Source of the DNA: CAIOSQ01 sp044359885
GTDB lineage: Bacteria > Pseudomonadota > Alphaproteobacteria > CACIAM-22H2
NCBI GenBank assembly: GCA_044359885.1
Contig: JBIKLI010000091.1
Span: forward strand, 1-13,304
DNA length: 13,304 nucleotides
Direction: 5' to 3'
A program made the translations under genes and the position numbers. Each line of letters starts with the position of its first letter. Positions within the stretch are counted from its first letter, which is position 1. Under the pieces are notes generated by a model. The model was not told where the DNA came from, made no database searches, and was given only the letters and a program-made list of their open reading frames with translations. Below, in pieces: positions 7,608-12,932 of this stretch.

Positions 7608-8509
7608 GGGCGGCTCCCGGCGATCCGGACCTGGACCCCGGCGGGGTCTTCGCGCAGCTTGAGCAGCACGCCGACGTCGTTGCGGGCGTAGCCGGCGTCG
7701 AGACCTTCCTGGCAGGCGGCGAGGGTCGCCGTCCCGACCGGTGCGCGCAGTCCCATCTCGTCGATCATCGCCAGGCCCAGGCGGCAATCCTTGTGCGCGA
7801 GCCGCAGCATGAAACCGGCGTCGAAGTCGCCGCGCAGCGGTCGCGCCGGGAACGCGACCGCGAGCTGGCTGTTCCAGGCCATGGTCTTCTGCATGACCGC
7901 GGTCATCACGTCGAGCGTCAGCCCCGCCTTCGCACCGGCGGACAGGACCTCGGCATTGATCGCGACGAGGGTCGTGGCGAGCAGGTTGTTGAGGCATTTC
8001 ATGGCATGGCCGGCGCCGAGGGCGCCGCAATGGAAGAAATCCGTGCCCATGCAGTCGAGCACGGGCCGCACCCGCGCGATCGTCGCCGCCTCTCCGCCGA
8101 CCATCAGCGTCAGCGTGCCGCTGACAGCGTGTTCCGCGGTCTTCCCGACCGGGCTGTCGATCATGTCGCTGCCCTGCGCGCGGAGGCGGGCGCCGAGCCG
8201 GCGGGACGTTCCCGGGTCGATCGTGCTCATCTCGATCCAGACGGAGCCCGGTGCGAGCCCGGCGAGGATCCCGTCCGGACCCTGCGCCACCGCCTCGACG
8301 TCGGGCGCGTCGGGCAGCATCGTGATCACGACCTCGCTTGCCGCCGCGACGGCGCGGGGCGTCGTGGCCGGTTCCGCGCCGCCGGCGACCAGCGCCGCGA
8401 CCGCCGCCGGCGCGACGTCGAAGACGGTCAGTGCGTTGCCCCGGGCGAGCACATTGCGCGCCATGGGAGCGCCCATGGTGCCGAGGCCGATGAAGCCGAT
8501 CCGGGTCAT
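7604..8509 (-). CDS. Beta-hydroxyacid dehydrogenase, YihU-like (3-hydroxyisobutyrate dehydrogenase superfamily)
   Basis: A 301-residue NAD(P)-dependent beta-hydroxyacid dehydrogenase. The N-terminal Rossmann motif is GFIGLGTMGAPMA (5-17). STIDPGTS (96-103) and DSPVGKTAEHA (118-128) line the substrate pocket. The catalytic Lys171 sits in GHAMKCLNN (167-175), and AHKD (238-241) is the family's second conserved lysine. The PVGKT block is notable: most relatives (GarR, HIBADH) have PVSGG, whereas the 3-sulfolactaldehyde reductase YihU, as I recall it, has PVGRT at the same residue number. A substrate with an extra anionic group, or a C3/C4 semialdehyde, is therefore possible; the role may be lactaldehyde or semialdehyde reduction, or hydroxyacid oxidation. 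I chose ATG 8509 because AAGGA lies about 9 bases upstream; an ATG 10 codons earlier lacks a binding site. Its stop overlaps the next gene's start. Confidence 0.9.
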   Translation of the reverse strand: MTRIGFIGLGTMGAPMARNVLARGNALTVFDVAPAAVAALVAGGAEPATTPRAVAAASEVVITMLPDAPDVEAVAQGPDGILAGLAPGSVWIEMSTIDPGTSRRLGARLRAQGSDMIDSPVGKTAEHAVSGTLTLMVGGEAATIARVRPVLDCMGTDFFHCGALGAGHAMKCLNNLLATTLVAINAEVLSAGAKAGLTLDVMTAVMQKTMAWNSQLAVAFPARPLRGDFDAGFMLRLAHKDCRLGLAMIDEMGLRAPVGTATLAACQEGLDAGYARNDVGVLLKLREDPAGVQVRIAGSRP

Positions 8510-8558
8510 GCGGCGCCGTCCTTTCGTCGTTGCAGGCATCCGCTGGCGGCCGGGCGCG

Positions 8559-9725
8559 TCATAGCGAACCGCCGGTCCGGATGAAGGTCTCGTCGCCTTC
8601 GTCCAGGACCTCGCCCCAGGTCAGGGCGCCGGACGCCGTGTCGCGGACGAGATCGAGCAGGCGGCGGCCCGCCTCGGGGATCCGTTCCTGGCCCGCGAGG
8701 ACGGCGGTGCCGTCGAAATCGATCTGGTGGGCAAGGGCGGCGACCGTGTCGGGCCGGACGCTGATCTTGATCGTCGGCGAGAGCGCGTTGCAGAAGCTGT
8801 TGCCGGCGCCCGTCGTGAACAGCATCAGATTGGCGCCGCTGGCGGCGAAGCCGGTCAGCGATTCGGGCGAGAAGGCCGGTGCGTCCATCACATGCAGCCC
8901 GGCCTGCGCCGGCTCCTCGGCGATCGCCAGCACGCCCCGGATCGGGCGCGTTCCGCCCTTCGCGATCGCGCCGAGCGACTTCTCTTCGATCGTCGACAGG
9001 CCGCCGCGGATGTTCTCCTGTCCCGGGTTGTTGCCGGTCAGGTCGAAGCCGGTGGCTGCGACGGCGGCTTCGCGGCGCGCCACCGCGGCGACGAGGGCAT
9101 CGCCGACGGCCGGTGTCGCCGCCCGCCGGGCGAGCAGATGCTCGGCGCCGAGCCATTCGACCGTCTCGCCGAACACCGCCCTGGCGCCGGCATCGACCAG
9201 AAGATCGACGGCGGCGCCGGCGATCGGATTGGCGCCGAGCCCAGAGGTGGCGTCCGAATGGCCGCATTCGATGCCCACGAACAGATCCGCGAGCGGGCAG
9301 GGGACGCGGCGCAGCCGCGAAGCGGCCCGGACCAGCGCCGCGGCGCGTCTGGCGCCGAGTTCCGACAGGGCGCGCGAGTCCTCGTGGACGTCGTCCAGCG
9401 CCACGCTGTCGACGGGCTTGCCGCTGGCGGCGATCGCCGCGGCGATCCGATCGGTCGTCCGGCGATCGGCGCCGACGACCAGAACGGCCGCGGCATTGGG
9501 ATTGCGGCCGAGGCCGACGAGCTGCGCTTCATGGACGGTCTTGTCCGTGCCGAACTGGCCGCGCCCGTAGGGCGTCGCGACCAGCAGCGTGCCGCGCACG
9601 TCCCGCACGATGCGCCGTGCCGGCGCGCCGACGAGGCCGACCACCGACAGCACCACCACATGGTTGCGCGTGCCGACCCGGCCGTCGGCGCGGCGGAAGC
9701 CAAGGAAGCCCCCGACATCGGTCAT
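8559..9725 (-). CDS. UxaA/GarD-type dehydratase large subunit (altronate/fuconate dehydratase or SuyB-like lyase)
   Basis: A 388-residue protein corresponding to the C-terminal catalytic part of altronate/galactarate dehydratases, without the SAF domain that is encoded separately at 7314-7607. Conserved blocks are GFRRADGRVGTRN (9-21), GIECGHSDATSGLGANPIAG (151-170), ETVEWLGAEHLLARRA (187-202), NIRGGLSTIEEKSLGAIAKGG (238-258), GAGNS (307-311) and SPTIK (316-320). Expected reaction: iron-dependent dehydration of an aldonate to its 2-keto-3-deoxy acid, or C-S lysis if it is SuyB-like. Where E. coli UxaA has cysteines near HGxGCG and GLGCE, this protein reads TPYGRGQ (51-57) and VGADRR (84-89), so the metal site may differ. 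It is the first gene of the operon; GGGGGA lies 8 bases before the ATG, and 49 bases separate its stop from the next start. The family call is firm; the substrate is not fixed by sequence. Confidence 0.88.
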   Translation of the reverse strand: MTDVGGFLGFRRADGRVGTRNHVVVLSVVGLVGAPARRIVRDVRGTLLVATPYGRGQFGTDKTVHEAQLVGLGRNPNAAAVLVVGADRRTTDRIAAAIAASGKPVDSVALDDVHEDSRALSELGARRAAALVRAASRLRRVPCPLADLFVGIECGHSDATSGLGANPIAGAAVDLLVDAGARAVFGETVEWLGAEHLLARRAATPAVGDALVAAVARREAAVAATGFDLTGNNPGQENIRGGLSTIEEKSLGAIAKGGTRPIRGVLAIAEEPAQAGLHVMDAPAFSPESLTGFAASGANLMLFTTGAGNSFCNALSPTIKISVRPDTVAALAHQIDFDGTAVLAGQERIPEAGRRLLDLVRDTASGALTWGEVLDEGDETFIRTGGSL

Positions 9726-9788
9726 TCGCGCGATCCCCCTTCGGCCGCCGGCAGCGGATCGCCGCCAGCTTGCGCCATGGACATGCCG

Positions 9789-9804
9789 ATGTTACCGCTT
9801 ACAT
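9789..9804. promoter_or_regulatory. Putative GntR/LacI-family operator
   Basis: ATGTTACCGCTTACAT matches its own reverse complement at 12 of 16 positions, has the central CG typical of LacI-family operators, and closely resembles the gluconate-repressor type site ATGTTACCGGTAACAT. One further CG on each side (9787-9806) continues the symmetry. It lies in the 80-base gap between the divergent dehydratase operon and the LacI-family regulator gene. It overlaps the proposed minus-strand -10 box and abuts the regulator's GTG start, so binding could repress both directions. Confidence 0.65.
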
Positions 9805-9816
9805 CGTGAGTCGCAA
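9789..9816 (-). promoter_or_regulatory. Candidate sigma-70-type promoter for the dehydratase-transporter operon
   Basis: On the minus strand, TTGCGA (9816-9811) and TAACAT (9794-9789) are separated by 16 bases, each matching four of six consensus positions. Transcription would begin near 9782, leaving a leader of roughly 57 bases before ATG 9725. The -10 box and spacer coincide with the candidate operator, a normal arrangement for repression. The match is moderate and promoters in GC-rich alphaproteobacteria vary, so this remains a prediction. Confidence 0.4.
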
Positions 9817-10855
9817 CACGAAAACGCGAGCGGCGGGCGTTCGCAAGGCGGCCCGCGCGCAGCGGCCGCGCCTGCGCGACGTCGCCGCGCGGGCGCGTGT
9901 CTCGACGATGACGGTCGTGCGCGTGATGCGCGCGCCCGACAAGGTCGCCGAGGCGACGCGCCGGCGCGTGGAGACCGCGATCGCGGCCACCGGATACACG
10001 CCCGACCTTCTGGCGCGCGGCCTCGCCATGAGCCGCAGCGGCGTGGTGGCCGCGATCGTCCCCCTGCTGACGAATTCGCTGGTCGCCGAAGTCGTCCAGG
10101 GGCTGACCGCGCGGCTGGAGTCGGCGGGGATGCATCTGCTGATCGGATCGAACGGCTTCTCGGCGGCGCGCGAGGAGGCGCTCGTGCGCGCCTTCCTGTC
10201 GCGGCGCGTCGACGGCATCTTCCTGACCGGGACGTCGCACAGCCCGGGGACGCGCACGATGCTGGCCGGGTCTGGCATACCGGTGGTCGAAGGCGGCAAC
10301 CTGACGCATGCGCCGATCGACATGGTGGTCGGGTTTTCCAATCGTGGCGCCGCCGCGTCCATTACGCGCCATCTGGCGTCGCGTTGCGCGGGGCCGATCG
10401 GGTTCCTCGGCGCGCATGTCGCCGACAACGATCGTGCGCGCGACCGTCTGGCCGGCTTCCGGGCGACGCTGCGCTCGCTGGGTCGTCCGGTCGCGGCTGA
10501 TCTTGTCGAACAGACGGATCTGGACATGGCGTCGGGCGCGCGCGCCGCGGCGACCCTGCTCGACCGCCGGCCGGATCTGCGGGGACTTCTCTGTTCGGCG
10601 GATGCGCTGGCGGCCGGTGCGATCTTCGCCTGTCAGGCGCGGGGGGTGGACGTTCCCGAGCAGGTCGCGATCGCATCCTTCGACGACATCGAGATCGCTT
10701 CCCTGATCCGGCCGTCGCTGACGACGATCCGCGTGCCGCGACGGCAGATCGGCGAGACGGCCGGCGACATGATCCTGGCCTGCCTGGAGGGGCGCCCGCC
10801 GGCTCAGAGGGCGATCGATGTCGGCTACGAACTGGTGCTGCGCCAGAGCGCGTGA
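9806..10855 (+). CDS. LacI-family transcriptional regulator, GntR-like subgroup
   Basis: A 349-residue repressor with a basic N-terminal tail, a helix-turn-helix (RLRDVAARARVSTMTVVRVM, 22-41), the hinge helix region YTPDLLARGLAMSRSG (64-79), and a periplasmic-binding-protein-like effector domain from about 80 to 349. IVPLLTNSLVAEVVQGL (84-100) resembles the E. coli gluconate repressor GntR. The C-terminal block FDDIEIASLIRPSLTTIRVPR (from 292) is typical of LacI regulators. No ATG is available upstream of the HTH in this frame, and GTG 9806 is the only suitable start; no ribosome-binding site precedes it. It is divergent to the seven-gene operon and begins a unit with the SDR and lactonase genes (24-base gap to the SDR). 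It probably senses the sugar or a pathway intermediate and controls both units through the palindrome at 9789-9804. Confidence 0.9.
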   Translation: MSRNTKTRAAGVRKAARAQRPRLRDVAARARVSTMTVVRVMRAPDKVAEATRRRVETAIAATGYTPDLLARGLAMSRSGVVAAIVPLLTNSLVAEVVQGLTARLESAGMHLLIGSNGFSAAREEALVRAFLSRRVDGIFLTGTSHSPGTRTMLAGSGIPVVEGGNLTHAPIDMVVGFSNRGAAASITRHLASRCAGPIGFLGAHVADNDRARDRLAGFRATLRSLGRPVAADLVEQTDLDMASGARAAATLLDRRPDLRGLLCSADALAAGAIFACQARGVDVPEQVAIASFDDIEIASLIRPSLTTIRVPRRQIGETAGDMILACLEGRPPAQRAIDVGYELVLRQSA

Positions 10856-10879
10856 TCTCGAAACGGGGGGAATAGGGGA

Positions 10880-11629
10880 ATGGAAAAGGGTCTTGTGGTC
10901 ACCGGCGCCAGTCGCGGGATCGGCGCCGCGACGGCACGCCTCGCCGCCGCTGCCGGCTGGCGCGTTTGCGTCAACTACAACAGCCACGCCGAGGCGGCCG
11001 AGGCCGTGGTCGCGGACATACGCGCGGCCGGCGGCACGGCGATCGCCGTGCAGGCCGACATGGCCGACGAAGCCGCGATCGTCGCGATGTTCGCGCGCTG
11101 CGACCGCGAACTCGGTCCGCTCGGCGGCCTCGTCAACAACGCAGGCTATCTGGGGGGCGAGCATCGGATCGAGGATTTCGATCCGGCCGCGATGCGCCGG
11201 CTGTGGGACGTCAACGTCGTCGCCTATTTCATCTGCGCGCGCGAGGCGGTAAGGCGGATGTCGCGCGAGCGCGGCGGCGGGGGCGGCGCGATCGTGAATG
11301 TCAGTTCGATGGCGGCCGATCACGGCGGTATCGGGCCACGGATCCATTACGCGACCACCAACGGCGCCCGCAACACCTTCACCTACGGCCTCGCCAAGCA
11401 GGCCGGACCGCTCGGGATCCGGGTGGCGGGCGTGATGCCCGGGGTCATCGACACGAACTTCAACGACGGCTTCGACAACGCGGGACGCAATGCCCGGCTC
11501 GGGCCGCAGATCCCGGTCGGCCGGGTCGGCGTCGGCGAGGATGTCGGCCGCGCCATCGTCTGGCTGCTGTCGCCGGATGCGGGCTATGTCAGCGGCGCGA
11601 TGCTTCGGGTCCATGGGGGGTTCATGTGA
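10880..11629 (+). CDS. Short-chain dehydrogenase/reductase lacking the YxxxK lysine
   Basis: A 249-residue classical SDR. TGASRGIG (8-15) binds the cofactor, NNAG (86-89) and Asn112 (DVNVV) are present, and VSS (141-143) supplies the catalytic serine. The active-site tyrosine is Tyr157 in YATTNGARN; the residue four positions later, normally lysine, is Asn161 (codon AAC at 11360-11362). The PG motif follows at MPGVIDT (186-192). The alignment around it (NTFTYGLAKQ) is unmistakably SDR, so this is a substitution rather than a misread frame. The protein may be a modified dehydrogenase or have another role. GGGGGGA lies 8 bases before ATG 10880. It follows the regulator by 24 bases, and the lactonase start overlaps its stop. 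In context it could be a sugar 1-dehydrogenase parallel to the aldo/keto reductase, or act on a downstream keto-acid. Confidence 0.9.
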   Translation: MEKGLVVTGASRGIGAATARLAAAAGWRVCVNYNSHAEAAEAVVADIRAAGGTAIAVQADMADEAAIVAMFARCDRELGPLGGLVNNAGYLGGEHRIEDFDPAAMRRLWDVNVVAYFICAREAVRRMSRERGGGGGAIVNVSSMAADHGGIGPRIHYATTNGARNTFTYGLAKQAGPLGIRVAGVMPGVIDTNFNDGFDNAGRNARLGPQIPVGRVGVGEDVGRAIVWLLSPDAGYVSGAMLRVHGGFM

Positions 11630-12501
11630 CGCCGGCCGTGGACATCGCCTTCCGCGGCCCCTTCATGCTCGCGGAATCGATCTTCTGGGACGCGGACGAC
11701 GGCGCGCTCTGGTGGGTCGATATCCGCGCCCCCAGCGTCGAGCGCTGGGCGCCGGGGTCGGGCGCGCATCGCCGCTGGACGATGCCGGCGTCGGTGGGCT
11801 CGATCGTGCCGCGTGCGCGAGGCGGGATGATCGCCGGTCTCCAGACGGGTTTCCATTTCTTCGATCCGGTCACCGGCGCGCTCGACCCCATCGCCGCGCC
11901 CGAACGCCATCTGCCGAAGAACCGCCCGAACGACGCGCGTTGCGACCGTGCGGGACGCTATTGGTGCGGCACGATGGAGGATTTCGGGCAGAACGCGGCC
12001 GGGACGCTCTACCGGATGGTCCCGGGCGGGCTGCCGGAACCGGTCGACGGCCCGTTCTTCGTGCCGAACGGCACCAGCTTCTCGCCCGACGGCAAGGTGA
12101 TGACCTTCACGGACACACGGCAGGGCGACATCCTCGCGTTCGGCTATGACGACGCCACGGGTTCGCGCGGACCTGCCCGTGTCCTGCTCCCCGCCGGCGC
12201 CGCCCCGGGGCATCCGGACGGCGCCGCCATGGACGCGGAAGGCTGCCTCTGGAGCACCCGCTACGGCGGCAGCGCCGTGGTCCGCGTCACGCCCGACGGG
12301 CGCATCGACCGGACGGTGGCGCTGCCGGCCTCGCAACCGACCTGCTGCGCCTTCGGCGGCAGCGGGCTCGACGAACTCTACGTCACGACGGCGGCGCAGC
12401 GCCTGACGCCGGCGCAACTTGCGTGTGAACCCGGCTCGGGGCACATCCTCGTCCTGCGCCCGGGCGTGCGCGGATTGCCGGAGAGCCGTTTCGCGGGTTG
12501 A
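11626..12501 (+). CDS. SMP-30/gluconolactonase family sugar lactonase
   Basis: A 291-residue six-bladed beta-propeller hydrolase (SMP-30/LRE family, PF08450), the usual length. It would hydrolyse a sugar 1,4- or 1,5-lactone to the aldonate in the cytoplasm. The divalent-metal ligands known in the family are all present: Glu17 in LAESIFWD, Asn148 in FVPNGTSFSPDG and Asp198 in HPDGAAMD. The substrate-side motif KNRPNDARCDRAGRYWCGTM starts at 98. The start is a GTG sharing bases with the SDR stop (11626-11629), with GGGGGG 5 bases upstream; a second GTG four codons on is possible but has no binding site. It is the last gene of the regulator-SDR-lactonase unit. The lactone made by the AKR or SDR is the natural substrate, but substrate specificity within this family cannot be read from sequence. 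Confidence 0.92.
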   Translation: MTPAVDIAFRGPFMLAESIFWDADDGALWWVDIRAPSVERWAPGSGAHRRWTMPASVGSIVPRARGGMIAGLQTGFHFFDPVTGALDPIAAPERHLPKNRPNDARCDRAGRYWCGTMEDFGQNAAGTLYRMVPGGLPEPVDGPFFVPNGTSFSPDGKVMTFTDTRQGDILAFGYDDATGSRGPARVLLPAGAAPGHPDGAAMDAEGCLWSTRYGGSAVVRVTPDGRIDRTVALPASQPTCCAFGGSGLDELYVTTAAQRLTPAQLACEPGSGHILVLRPGVRGLPESRFAG

Positions 12502-12508
12502 CCCCGCG
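12492..12508. terminator. Candidate bidirectional hairpin between lactonase and mutarotase genes
   Basis: CGCGGG (12492-12497), loop TTGAC, CCCGCG (12503-12508) is a perfect six-pair GC stem. It covers the lactonase stop codon and the 10-base gap to the convergent mutarotase gene, whose stop is at 12512-12514. A shared terminator between convergent genes would fit here. No T tract follows on either strand, so Rho-independent action is uncertain. Confidence 0.33.
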
Positions 12509-12511
12509 CGC

Positions 12512-12850
12512 TCAAGGCTCGGGCATGCGGAAGACCCGGATGAGCGGATCGCGGACAGGGATGCCGTCGCGCTGCTCGATCAGTCCGGACATGTGCTGCT
12601 GCCATCGCCGCCAGATCTCGGATTCGGGGAAGCGATCCATCCGGTGGTCGCGACGCCGCTCGATATGGGCGAAGAGCAGGCCAGTCTGCGGATGAAGATG
12701 GATCTCGTAGCGCAGGATTCCCGCCGCGTGCTGCAGCGCCACCAGTTCGGGCCAGATCTCGTCATGGCGGCGGCGATACTCCTCGGCGGCGCCGGGCCGA
12801 AGGCGCAGCGCGAAGGCGAATGTCTCGGTATGCTCTGAGCTTGCGGTCAC
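12512..12850 (-). CDS. RhaM-family aldose mutarotase (L-rhamnose mutarotase type)
   Basis: A 112-residue ferredoxin-fold mutarotase (PF05336, COG3254) that interconverts alpha and beta anomers of a deoxy sugar in the cytoplasm. FALRLRPGAAEEYRRRHDEIWPEL (13-36) is the family signature; Tyr25 and His29 correspond to the catalytic Tyr and His of E. coli RhaM, and Trp80 and Trp83 in the IWRRWQQHM region line the sugar pocket. I chose GTG 12850 because GAGGA lies 7 bases upstream; an ATG at 12877 in the same frame lacks a clear site and would add a nine-residue non-conserved tail. It is a single gene, convergent with the lactonase and divergent from the DapA-family gene. A mutarotase of this family in the cluster points to a 6-deoxyhexose such as L-fucose or L-rhamnose, or a related aldose. 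Confidence 0.88.
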   Translation of the reverse strand: MTASSEHTETFAFALRLRPGAAEEYRRRHDEIWPELVALQHAAGILRYEIHLHPQTGLLFAHIERRRDHRMDRFPESEIWRRWQQHMSGLIEQRDGIPVRDPLIRVFRMPEP

Positions 12851-12867
12851 GGCGCTGTCCTCGCGGG

Positions 12868-12873
12868 TTGACA
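12868..12873 (+). promoter_or_regulatory. Candidate -35 element upstream of the DapA-family gene
   Basis: TTGACA is a perfect sigma-70 -35 hexamer located 59 bases before ATG 12933, within the odd palindrome GTTGACAAC (12867-12875). No convincing -10 box is found at the expected 16-18 base spacing (the bases there are GC-rich, around GCCTAG at 12891), so the call is weak. Confidence 0.25.
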
Positions 12874-12932
12874 ACATGCGGTTCGAAGCAGCCTAGTTCG
12901 GGCACGCAGGGAATTGATACCAGGAGAACGCC

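Noticed and set aside
8463..8480. 7-bp inverted repeat CCATGGG/CCCATGG near the dehydrogenase start
   Set aside because: It encodes the invariant GTMGAPMA Rossmann loop, so the symmetry follows from codon choice, and the arms are short.
11273..11290. G-rich run that could be a G-quadruplex or slippage site in the second SDR
   Set aside because: It simply encodes a poly-Gly stretch (residues 132-136) in a surface loop and the frame is intact through it.
9722..11614. 630-residue minus-strand open frame opposite the LacI regulator and SDR genes
   Set aside because: It spans two well-supported plus-strand genes and their spacer and has no domain; it is a by-product of high GC content.
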